Assembly (NCBI GenBank): GCA_933822405.4
Contig: CAKOGP040002469.1
Coordinates: 59,630 to 110,679 of the forward strand
Direction of reading: 5' to 3'
DNA length: 51,050 nt
Source: Cylindrotheca closterium
Taxonomy: Eukaryota; Bacillariophyta; Bacillariophyceae; Bacillariales; Bacillariaceae
Shown here: in pieces, positions 32,086 through 42,003 of the stretch
Layout: each line of letters starts with the position of its first letter
Numbering within the stretch: position 1 is the stretch's first letter
Notes under the pieces: model-generated
Seen by the model: only the letters and a program-made list of their open reading frames with translations
What the model was told of the DNA's origin: nothing
Database searches by the model: none
Made by a program: the position numbers and the translations under genes

Positions 32086-33390
32086 GGCGGGGAGTTGGTT
32101 TGGGCAATAACGTATCCATCTGAATGATCACTTTCTGAATTTGATACAATTTTGAACCGTTGATTTACTTTCTGGATATTAGCAATTGACAAGGAAATCC
32201 ATTGAGATCACTCAGCTGAATCTCAATGTTTACAATGGAGCCGAGAATGGATAGGAAGTGACGGAACCACATTTTGATTGAGATTTGTTTATGATTCAAG
32301 TGAATCGTCATGGAGCATGTGATGATTAATGTACAGGATTAAATTGTATCATGGCTTACCAAACTATACCTGTCTCATAGATGATGATTCCTCGTGTGCC
32401 AGCTACGCCGAGCGTAGAGGCTGGAAAGGCGATCTTGGCAGCGGTTGGGAAGGCTAGGATGCAGAACAATTTTCTTCCTCCCCCTTACATTTGAACTTCG
32501 TTTCCAGTCTTATTCTTGCTCAACACGAGTAGTAAGGTGAACGAGAACTAACATATCAGGTGGGCTTCTTGTTGAATTGTAGTTCCCACTGAGGTGCAGA
32601 GTCGGGATATCTATTTCGTCCCATTCTTGTATTTTCAATTGGTGTTTCCCGGCAGTATTACACGACAACCGAATAACATTCGTTACTGTAGTACTTCATA
32701 TTCTTCCATGAGTCACATACGTGTATAATGACCAGTAGCGCTTCTTCTCGCAGCAAATTGGAACACACCCTTTTCTTGTTTGTGTTTTAGAAGAGCTTCT
32801 TCGCCACCTGATAGCACCGCAACCCACACAAGTGCGTAATATCAATCCTGAAATAGACAAAACTTGCTCTCTGTACATTTGTCACTCTTGATATTTTATG
32901 GCTTTTTTGTAACCCATGATCCTGCGGTATTACAATGAAAGGTCCCGCCGTGTACAAAACACGAACCTTTCGCAATGCACCTTGGAAATGCAACCTTGTG
33001 GGCGGAATTCGATGTAAAGAACAGGGTATGTATTTATGGGACTTCTTTTCACAGAAGGATTCATTGAACGCCCCAACCCAAAGGTTTTATCAGAAGAGAA
33101 CACCGGCGAAGTATCATAAATAAAAATCTCATCCCGAAACCGAACTCATCATAACGAACCTCATATAATGAAGAGAACATGAACAGAATCCTAACCTGTG
33201 GTACTCGTAAACCTATTCCAATGCCTGGAATACGACGCCCTCACTCATAAAAGCACCACTGTGATCTGTGTTTGCTACTGACACTTTCGCTGCTACGATT
33301 GACTGATTCTTCATTTCATAAAATCAAAACATCAGACAAATATTACATTACTCACCAGCCACACCAGCTGACATATTATAAACGACAGCC
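32086..33390. other. 1.3-kb intergenic region with one compact hairpin
   Basis: No gene is seen. A hairpin CCAGCTACGC (32399-32408), loop CGA, GCGTA plus 3-nt bulge plus GCTGG (32412-32424) stands out. TACTGTA is at 32684. The last ~100 nt are the presumed leader of the next gene. Confidence 0.45.
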
Positions 33391-33804
33391 ATGAACACGA
33401 AGAGCCCGAGGCATCAATTTATGAGGAAGATGAGCTCTATCAGCATCGATTCTGCCGATTCGTGTGACAGTTACTCTTCTAATCTTGAGCCAAACCACGG
33501 ATTCTGCTCGGCACCAGCATCCATTGAGTTTCCAGCACTCGCAGAAAAGAGGCTATCGTTGGAACGCTTCGTCGCTGACATCATCGATCCAAACGATGGC
33601 AGGGTATCCCCCATGCGAGCTCCCGAGCGAACGAGATCTGACAAATTGAAGAAATCGTTTGGCAAAGGTTCCAAAGGCATGCACCTTGGCGTCCCTAAGA
33701 AGAAGAAACAAGGCAAAAAGGGAAAGAAAGAAATGAAGCAAAATGGATCAATAAACTCAGCACCACCAGCCATGCCATTGCGCAAAGCATCCTTCATCCA
33801 ATAG
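33391..33804 (+). CDS. Small basic Ser/Lys-rich protein of unknown function
   Basis: 137 aa. The N-terminal half is Ser-rich (SSISIDSADSCDSYSS), the middle holds FPALAEKRLSLERFVADII, and the C-terminal third is a Lys-rich run (VPKKKKQGKKGKKEMKQNG) ending LRKASFIQ, where RKAS is a basophilic kinase-type site. It is probably disordered with a nuclear-type basic tract. No family was recognised; coding is likely but not certain. Confidence 0.5.
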   Translation: MNTKSPRHQFMRKMSSISIDSADSCDSYSSNLEPNHGFCSAPASIEFPALAEKRLSLERFVADIIDPNDGRVSPMRAPERTRSDKLKKSFGKGSKGMHLGVPKKKKQGKKGKKEMKQNGSINSAPPAMPLRKASFIQ

Positions 33805-33964
33805 CTTGCGTTTGAATGCATCATTTTTAACATTTACTGTACTAATAACTATAAATTTTGTCACCTGGGAAACAGCCCTATCTACTCTCTTTTAATATCA
33901 TGACATTTCAATGCGATGTTTTGTTTTTAAAATAGAAATTCAGCTTATTTACATCCGCTTAATC

Positions 33965-35017
33965 TCATAGATCAGGTTTCACACCAGAGTTTTTAGCACG
34001 TTTCAATATCTTCACTGCCCACTTGTAAACGGGAAAGTCCACTACCATTCCATCCACCACGCATGCACCTTGGCCTTCTGCAGTCGTCTTCTGGTACTCG
34101 TCTACCACCAGAGTGGCAAAGTTGACATCCTTTTTGGAAGGGGAAAAGGCCCGATGAATCGTGTCCACTTGACTTGGATGAATGGCTTGCTTCCCAGTAA
34201 ACCCGAGTTCCCTGCCTCGTTGACATTCGTCCTCTAAAGCTTCCAAGTCCCGAAATTGAATGTGAACCATATCAATGGCTTGCAATCCGTATGCCTTGGC
34301 TGTGGTAACCAATTGAGACCTCGCAAACAAAAGCTCGGTAGCAGAATCCGTGCGTATGGCTTCCAAGTCGGCGCAATAGTCTTCGGAAGCAAAGACGAGA
34401 GCATCCAGCCGTCCCTCAGAGGAGGTAGCCGCAATTTCTCGCAAATTCAAAAGTCCTAGCGCCGACTCGATCGCTGCAATGATCCGAACATCACGATTGG
34501 CCGGTGATAGGGAATCCATCATTTGACTGACAAAAGCCACATCGGAAGCCTTCTCCACCTTGGGCAATACAATGGCATCCAGTCGTTCGCATGGCAAGAC
34601 GGATTGAAGGTCTTCCAAGGCCAGTCTCCCCGTATCCAATGAATTGATACGTACACAGAGTTCGGAATTTCCAAAGGAGGCGCCTTTGTTTTGCAAAGTT
34701 TCCGTAACTAAAATTCGAGCATCCTTTTTCTTTTCCAAAGCGACTCCATCTTCCAGATCCAAAACGACGGCATCCGCACCTAAGGTTTGGGTTTTGGTGA
34801 TAAATTTAGGAGCAGCCCCTGGACAACTAAACAGGGAACGTCGAGGCCGTTCATTCAAAATGGGAGAGGCTTGTTGAGGAGGAACCACAGTGCTGGTGGT
34901 GGTGATGCTGGCCAGTGATCGAATTTGTTCGAGAAAACATCGTGGGTACCCTAGTCTGGTGATGGTACTAGTCGATCTCTTCAGTAGCAGTGGCGCAACG
35001 ATTTTGTTCGACCACAT
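33965..35017 (-). CDS. CLYBL: Citramalyl-CoA lyase-like (CitE/CLYBL) enzyme, mitochondrial
   Basis: 350 aa. A ~50-residue Arg/Ser/Thr-rich N-terminus without acidic residues up to Glu30 suggests mitochondrial import. The body is a CitE/malyl-CoA-lyase TIM barrel: RRSLFSCPG, GADAVVLDLEDGVA, CVRINSLDTG, DAIVLPKVEKA, IIAAIESALGLLNL (metal-binding Glu), FASEDYCADLEA (metal-binding Asp) and GFTGKQAIHPSQ. Its length and eukaryotic context fit CLYBL, which cleaves citramalyl-CoA to acetyl-CoA and pyruvate; malyl-CoA or malate synthase side activities are also known for the family. It is head-to-head with the O-fucosyltransferase-like gene (436-bp gap). Confidence 0.88.
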   Translation of the reverse strand: MWSNKIVAPLLLKRSTSTITRLGYPRCFLEQIRSLASITTTSTVVPPQQASPILNERPRRSLFSCPGAAPKFITKTQTLGADAVVLDLEDGVALEKKKDARILVTETLQNKGASFGNSELCVRINSLDTGRLALEDLQSVLPCERLDAIVLPKVEKASDVAFVSQMMDSLSPANRDVRIIAAIESALGLLNLREIAATSSEGRLDALVFASEDYCADLEAIRTDSATELLFARSQLVTTAKAYGLQAIDMVHIQFRDLEALEDECQRGRELGFTGKQAIHPSQVDTIHRAFSPSKKDVNFATLVVDEYQKTTAEGQGACVVDGMVVDFPVYKWAVKILKRAKNSGVKPDL

Positions 35018-35453
35018 ATGGTTTCGATTGATTCTTTTGATCTTCTGTTTCTTGTACCGGTATGATGATCAGAAGGAAGTGGTATTTGGAAAGATGGAAC
35101 GCAAGATGGAACACAATCGTTTCGAGGTATTATAGGAGAGTTCGGTATAAAAATTGCGCGACGGGAACTGCAGCATACCGGGTATGCAGTGATGTGATTT
35201 GGTGACATAAAAATGATAATGGAATGTGAAAAGAATGTTGAAATCCGAATGCGAATAAAATAAGTTGAAAGTCAGAACAGATATAGTCTGTCTGTCTGTC
35301 TCTTCGTCCTAACACTCAGTTGCGGTCGCCCTAGTCGAAAATGATGCAATTTGAAAACCGCAATATTTTAAGAACGACAAACCAAAACCCGCATAGCACC
35401 TTGTGTATGAAAAGTTGGGGTGGCTTATTGTGTAGTATTATACGAGCAAGAGC
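35018..35453. other. Divergent promoter region (CLYBL / O-fucosyltransferase-like)
   Basis: 436-bp head-to-head gap with one TACCGGTA palindrome at 35055-35062. Nothing else is seen. Confidence 0.55.
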
Positions 35454-37249
35454 ATGTCCATTCGGCTGCAAGGTGGCCGATCGACAACACCTTACGCCAA
35501 AGGAAAATCTCATCACACTACTACAGTGCTCAAATTGCTCTTTCTTGCATTGGTGTTCCTCACCATCATTGGGATTCTCAAGTCTCCCAATCTGCGGTTG
35601 GTCTCATTGTCCTATGACTATTCACAGCTTGAGGATATTCCTCACATTGGGAGGATTATGAAGGCTGAAGAAACGACAGTGACTAATACCGCCACGACCA
35701 ACAATAAGGAACCAGAAACGATGATACAATCGGTTGACGATTCTTCCTTGTCTGTCATCGCCAACCAACACCCAATCCCATCGAATACAAGGAAAGCACA
35801 CGACACTGCTTCTAGAATTGAAACATTGGCATTGTTGTATCCACCAGGACTTATTGGTGGCTATCGCAATCAAGTCATGCGATTCACTTCCTTCGTCCGG
35901 CATGCCATTCAGGAACAAATTCCACAGATGCTATTGCCCAGCATTTACTTCAGCACAACCTATGAAAAGGATACTACGGAACGAATATTTTATCCGATTC
36001 GAATGAAGGACGTCTTTGATGTGGAATATTGGAATGAACATGCCAGTCATAACAAATTGCCATTGTTGGTCGAATCGATTAGTGATGATGACAACGCCGA
36101 CTGCTGGTCGACGAGTCACGACCCATCCTACTCCGACAACAATAGCACTACCTTTGCTTCGACCATTCAAGAATATTCAAAAGCCTTGGATCCAACATCG
36201 CCCAGTGACAGGACACCACCCATGGTATTGGAGCTGGCCAAGCGAGGAGAATTCTTGAAGCCACTGCGAAAGCTGTCCTTGGCCATTACATCGGGTCGCG
36301 CGATTCTGAAACGCCCCCGCAAAGTGGGTGTGATTCCGTTAGACCTACATTGCCAACATCCCAAAGTCTATGGTGGAGGCAAAGGAGGGGGTGGTATTCT
36401 ATGGAATGACTTTTTGTACAAGATTCGAAAGGAGGTCAATTCGACTGTCGTTCACTCAGTTTCCCAAGCCTTGATACCAGCCAATCAATGGCGGGATGTG
36501 GCACACCAGTGCATTCGACAAGGAAAAGAAGGACATAGGCAACAATCATTGAATGATGCTGAAAGCAGGGAGCCATATTTTGCGCTTCATACTCGTGTCG
36601 AGTTGGAAATGATGCGACACATGTGTGGAAAGCATATGGAAATGAATTTGAGTAAGTCTTTAGTCCTTTGTTGCGTATAGTACGGCAACCGACCGCACAG
36701 GACTATGTTGCTCATAGTTTCATCTCTGCTATCTGCATATTGATTTTGACAGCCAAGATCTTTGACATGGTTGATGAATTCATCGGGAACTACAACAAGG
36801 ACGCAACCACGGAGAAACATGTGGAACGAATGTTCATGGCAGTCTCCAGGCAAGGTATGGAAGAAGCGATCGGAAAGAACAGGACCGAACACGAACGTCT
36901 AGCCAATGAAAACCTTGACACGTTAGCCTGGCGTATGGCCGAAGGACAAGATCCACACTCTGAAAAGACCACCATTGTCGAATGTGGGGAGAGTTGGATG
37001 AAACGATGGTATTCTAAACAAGATCAAGTGGAAGATAACTACTATGGGACCCTCATTCCAATGGTCATGAACTTTTACATTGCTACTGAAGCCGAAGTAT
37101 TCATTGGTACCAAAGGAAGCAGCTGGAGTACCGATGTTTGGACCACGAGATACTATCAAGGAAAAGGAGACCGAAACTTCAAATACACCATGGAAGGGAT
37201 CATCCCAATACCAAATGGTGGATTGCCAATGCCACATGGGAATTGCTAG
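35454..37249 (+). CDS. O-fucosyltransferase-like type II membrane protein
   Basis: Exons 35454-36651 and 36753-37249 are joined across a 101-nt GTAAGT...GACAG phase-1 intron (564 aa). A short cytosolic start and one signal-anchor helix (LKLLFLALVFLTIIGIL) indicate a Golgi type II protein, followed by a ~70-residue Ser/Thr-rich stem. GLIGGYRNQVMRFTSFVRHA is the N-terminal GDP-sugar-binding motif. FALHTRVELEMMRH corresponds to the conserved H-x-R-x-E strand of GDP-fucose O-fucosyltransferases. FIGTKGSSWSTDVWTTRYYQ is the C-terminal nucleotide-sugar motif. Donor and acceptor cannot be fixed from sequence. Confidence 0.8.
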
Positions 37250-37497
37250 TAACAAAGATCAGCGGGACGGCAGATGTGGACAGGAAAAACCTGATATTGT
37301 GAAATGAAATTCCCCTTTCTACACTTATCCCAAAGGTATTCACATGCGACAACCAAAACGTAGCAAGTCTGCCAGAGATTACACATATACATGACAAACA
37401 AGGTTGACTCCAAAAGCTCATCTGATACCACTGACAAATCGTGGCCTCACTGAAACAAATTACAAGATTAACCATCATGAAGAATGAGTCAACTCTG

Positions 37498-39252
37498 TTA
37501 TACGACAGTCGCGCTCTCCCCGACAATCTGCAGCTCGGTATCTTGTGCGGCATTCCCGTGAGTTGGATTGTCCGGATAATCCAAAGGTACTTGTGCCGCA
37601 CTCAAGCAAGCGAAATAGTAACAGGTGATAGCCAAAAGAATGATAACGGGTACAGCGATCGCAACAGCAACGAGCCAATCATCGGAATTATCCTCTTCAT
37701 TGGAGTCCGAAGCCGAACTTGCAATACTGGCTCCAGTAATTGGATCAATATTAGGTGCCAACTTCTCCCAATCGTAATTCCCCTCGCTGTCCATGTCCAT
37801 GGTGAATATTATAGTTTCGCCAGTAGCAAAATCTCTGGCATTCGCTGAAAGTAGAAGATTTTGATTGGAAGGTGTGATTGTCATTCCAATGAGTTCATCG
37901 TCCCGATGCGAATCGATTTGTCGCAGAAATTCCCTGACGCCAGTTTCCGCATTGAACTTTGCCACAAAAATATCGTGGGTCGTATCGACGGCCTCGTTCT
38001 TTGGAACTTTCCGCTCGTCCAATTCGATACCTGGTGGGGCACTTCCTCCCACATAAAGTGTTTCGCCGTCAATGGCACAGTGCGTTGCTCCTACACTCTT
38101 GCCGGCAATTTGATGGACCCACAGCAACCGTAGAGGGTCAATGTCGTACTTGAGAATAAAGGCTCCGCCATTGATTTCCCCTTCGAACCGACCCTGTGTG
38201 GAACCCACTACATAAGCCTTGTCGCCCGAGACACACACATCCAGCACGACATCGTCAATATTCTTTTGGGTTCGGATGCGGGTGGAATGCAGTGCATTGT
38301 ATGTCAGGTTCCAATTGCCCGTATTCAAGTCCCCCATGTTCATGTCCAGGACCGTCAAAAAGCCATCCCAGTCGCCATCCGATACTGATCCAGCACCGAC
38401 TCCTGGACCCGTTCCAGTCGCTGAGCCCACAATGACCAAAAAGTTGCGAGCTTGGGAGACGGCCATGCCAGCCACCAACGATTTGCCCTCTTGGGTTTCC
38501 AAGGTATGGATCCATTCCATGTCTTCTGTCAACATGTTGTACTTGACAATCTTGGGCGAATGATCGCCATCCGTGGGTTGTACAAAGATGGGTGCTGGTC
38601 TGGTCATTTGTTCTAAAAAGAACCAAGTGCTTCGCATTTCTTCGGCTTGATCAGTAGAACCGTCGGGTTGTGGAGTAGCTGGTGCGATGGACGTTCCATG
38701 AGTAGGATGCAGCGCCACGTAGACTCCTCCCATCTGAGTGTCGGTAGTCATCACGGCTGGAAAGTATCGAGTGGGCAATAATGCCGAATCGACCATGGTC
38801 GAGTCGGAAAATTCGGTTCCATAGTTCAGAGATACAATCATGGGTTGTTGTCCCGCCATGGCCGTAACAATGGCATCAGGAAGTCCAGCAACTGCTGGTT
38901 GATCTGGCAAGTTCAAAATGGCAATATCAAGACAGATATTGAGAGAATCGAATTTGACTAGTTCCAATTCTTGGGCATTACCCACGCCAACATAACAATC
39001 GGTATCTGCCTCCTGGCTATTTGGGGTTTCTTTTTCAGAATCTGACACATAATCAATTCCAGAGATGAGCATTTTTGCAGAGCCTCGCGCATCCACTGCA
39101 AACCCATAGCCTAGAGAGGAGCTCGAGGTTGAGGTAGTTACAAAGGATTGCGCTTGTTGCGGTAACGATATTACCATTACAAGAAATCCCAAACCAAAAC
39201 TTATTATTGACGGGACTAAGGATGGGCTTCTGTTCCTTTTTTCTGGTTGCAT
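37498..39252 (-). CDS. Secreted beta-propeller-like type I membrane protein 2
   Basis: 584 aa from the ATG at 39252 (the frame extends further but without ATG). Signal segment: PSIISFGLGFLVMVISLP. The ectodomain repeats strands such as DWDGFLTVLDMNMGDL, KAYVVGSTQGRFEG, GGAFILKYDIDPLRLLWVHQ, LYVGGSAPPG and DIFVAKFNAETGVREFLRQI, in the same order as the protein at 28480-30216. A C-terminal helix (WLVAVAIAVPVIILLAITCY) is followed by a short acidic tail. The two genes share orientation and length but differ in their termini, so they are old dispersed paralogs. Function is inferred only as surface or lumenal binding. Confidence 0.75.
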   Translation of the reverse strand: MQPEKRNRSPSLVPSIISFGLGFLVMVISLPQQAQSFVTTSTSSSSLGYGFAVDARGSAKMLISGIDYVSDSEKETPNSQEADTDCYVGVGNAQELELVKFDSLNICLDIAILNLPDQPAVAGLPDAIVTAMAGQQPMIVSLNYGTEFSDSTMVDSALLPTRYFPAVMTTDTQMGGVYVALHPTHGTSIAPATPQPDGSTDQAEEMRSTWFFLEQMTRPAPIFVQPTDGDHSPKIVKYNMLTEDMEWIHTLETQEGKSLVAGMAVSQARNFLVIVGSATGTGPGVGAGSVSDGDWDGFLTVLDMNMGDLNTGNWNLTYNALHSTRIRTQKNIDDVVLDVCVSGDKAYVVGSTQGRFEGEINGGAFILKYDIDPLRLLWVHQIAGKSVGATHCAIDGETLYVGGSAPPGIELDERKVPKNEAVDTTHDIFVAKFNAETGVREFLRQIDSHRDDELIGMTITPSNQNLLLSANARDFATGETIIFTMDMDSEGNYDWEKLAPNIDPITGASIASSASDSNEEDNSDDWLVAVAIAVPVIILLAITCYYFACLSAAQVPLDYPDNPTHGNAAQDTELQIVGESATVV

Positions 39253-39745
39253 TTTGATTGGGACTTGCTTTCTCTTGCTGTTGCAGTGGTAGACTTGTAA
39301 CGTATGCTTATGAGGACACAATCTTAGATGATGTTGGGACAGAGATGCAAGCTAGGTAAGTTGACTGAATGAAATCTGTTATAGAGACAGTATGTATATT
39401 GTCACCACATATAATATCTCTGATGCGGTCAAGATTTTTTTGCGTGGCACGCGTTGCCTCTGCAGTTTCTGAGGAAGGATTTTGCGGGAAACTCTCCGTG
39501 ATAAAATTGATTTCATACATAACGATTTTGGTGGCGGCAGAAACACACGTAAACGTTCACTCTACTTGCCGAAGGAGAGATTTTTCGGACGTTATATTTT
39601 ATGCAAACTTCCCATCACTTTCTGGAGCTAGGACAAACGGAACTATACGGGAAGCTCGTTCCGCATGCATGCATCTCTATTGATAGCAGAGCTTGGAAAG
39701 GATTGGGTGCTGAAAGAAAGAATGTTATCTATCATTTCCATTTAC
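39253..39745. other. Intergenic region
   Basis: 493 bp between the start of propeller gene 2 and the stop of the TGS1-like gene, both on the minus strand. Open frames here have no recognisable similarity. Confidence 0.5.
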
Positions 39746-41566
39746 CTAGTCGGGCAAAAAGTGCAGGACCACAAATCGTTGGACACTCAGTTGTCGAAGG
39801 GTCTTGGTCTCAAAGCGCAAATTTTCCTGTCGCAATTCGTCCAAAAGTTCGTTTACTTTTGCCTTGTCTTGGGGCAATCGCATTCCCACCAAACATGGCT
39901 TGCAGTGAATGTACATTCGCACCAAAACATCTTTGAGTGACCAGGGTCCCATGAAAAATTGAGAATATCGTCTCGTCTTTTGTTTGTACGCAACTCCTCC
40001 CCATGGTGGATCAACAACAAAGCAATATTGATGTTCCTTGCAAGGAAGGAAGGAAGATAGAGCTTCTACGGAATCTTGATTCCGTACCTCCACAAGATGA
40101 TCCACGCCATGACGTTTCATATTGGTTTGACAGAGCTTTGCTCGCTCAGGATCCATTTCGTAGGCCAGAATTTGATCAAAGTATTCCGTCTTGGCCAATC
40201 CCAAAGTCATGCCACCCACCGATGCTGTCATATCGACCAATATAGGTTTCGAACTATTCGTGGCAGTATCATTGTCGCCATCGCTTGTGGTGCCATAATT
40301 CGACAACTTTGTCGTAGTGTTTCCAAAAGCAGTAGTCTTGCAACATTGCACCATAATATTTCCAATTGCCGTTCCCCATTTGGAGTTTGTCACGGAATAC
40401 AATCCAACTTTGTCCACCACCATGCGACCACCACCACCATATTTGGCAGCCGCCGTTCGATTCGAGGCAAAGATCCAGTCCACTCCTTCCTTGCGACAGG
40501 AAATGTCCGATGATTCCAATCGATCTTGGCATTTCTCATAAATGGTGGAAAAGTCTCGGCCTCCCAATGCCATTTTCAATTCCAAGTGTCGGTGCAAGAG
40601 TAATTCTAATCGAACTTCGTGCCCACCGTCTTGATGGACCAACCGTACCAAGCATTCGTCGAGCGTATCCAAATACTGTTCGTCCAAAAATGGTGATGAT
40701 TCCGCTTCCGTTTCAACCCCAACACTGCCATTATTGTTGTTCTTTAACGAGAAAGTACCATCTGCTATCTTGGTAGCAACAGTCGCAGCATTTGGATCCA
40801 AGTGGGATAGCCACACTTTGGGACTGCCACCGTCATTGGACGACGAAAATGTTCCAATGACAAATCGTGACTCTGGATCGGCTTTCAAAATCGCTCCGAA
40901 TTCCTCCAGCACCAAGTCTTGCCAAGCTCGGCTTCCCACCAATGGAATTTGAATTTGTGTCTCTTTCGTTTCAACTACACTTGCCGTTTCGTAAAACGTT
41001 CGAACATAAAATCCAGAGGCTCTAAGGTAAAGATGAACATCTCCGACCGATTGCTGAAGGAGCCATGGCAAATTGGCCGTGGTGGTATCGTTGGCAGCAT
41101 AAGTAGTATCGTTTTCTGTGACAATATCCATGGATTCTTGTTTCTTTTTCCGCCGATTCAATTTGGCTTGTCGCTTTTGTAGCACATAGGATGCCTTGTT
41201 TCGCACCACTAGTAGTTTATCCTTGGTCCATTTGGCATCCGAGATCAAATCCTCGTCCACAACGTATTGCCGTGAAAGCAAATGCACAACATGGGGAGAG
41301 GCATGTCGGTCTGTATTGAAGACTTCCGAATGAACTTCCAAGAATCGAAGGAGTTTGGCATGGCCAATGGCATGTGTGAGTAGCGCGTTGAACCGTTTCC
41401 CATTGATGGTCGTGGCAAAGTAGTCTTTGAGTGAGGTCACCAAACTTGCTCCTCCATCCTTGGCAATCTCTGTTGACAATAGTCTCAATAGCGCGTTGGT
41501 AGCCTTTTCTTGTTGGCCGTGATGCTGTGGCTTTCGAGTATGTGGACGGTTATTGCCTTCGTCGCC

Positions 41567-41601
<35 letters not shown>

Positions 41602-41656
41602 CGTCGTCTTGCCTGCCATTCTCGTCAGCGCTTGATGATTGATTGGTGCCACTCAT
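39746..41656 (-). CDS. TGS1-like RNA cap guanine-N2 methyltransferase
   Basis: 636 aa from the ATG at 41656. The start is disordered with a ~11-residue poly-Gln run (GTT repeats, 41567-41599). The last ~170 residues form a class I methyltransferase of the Methyltransf_15/TGS1 family: VDMTASVGGMTLGLAKT (SAM-binding motif I), DQILAYEMDPERAKL (motif II), and FVVDPPWGGVAYKQ, the diagnostic PPWGG motif IV preceded here by Asp. TGS1 converts the m7G cap of snRNAs and snoRNAs to m2,2,7G. The large N-terminal part (~440 residues, with a Lys/Arg-rich QKRQAKLNRRKKKQ stretch) was not recognised. Motif I lacks the more usual D-x-F-x-G-x-G form, so the precise substrate is uncertain. Confidence 0.75.
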
Positions 41657-42003
41657 TTTGAAACTCAAAGTTCATTTGTTTCTGAAACGATAAAGTCCGA
41701 AGCAACACTAACACGGAGCAGCTTTCGACGAACAAAGCTGACTTCCTCTATGTTGTTGGTGGATGAATAGTTTATTTTACTATATAGATTCAATATCATA
41801 TTGATGGATGTGATGGTTTCTATTGGCGGACATTACGTTCGTATATACGGACAGTAGAAATGATCCCAACGGACAGATTGCTTAAAAAGCAAAAATATGA
41901 AGACCTACATATTACTCGTACAGCGTATTGAACAGCATAGGTTTTATTGGGCTGTATATATGCTAACGTGAGATAGAACTGTGGTACTGCACTGAAACGA
42001 AGC
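41657..42003. other. Divergent promoter region (TGS1-like / F-box)
   Basis: A 347-bp head-to-head gap, AT-rich near 41770-41800. No further motif was recognised. Confidence 0.55.
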
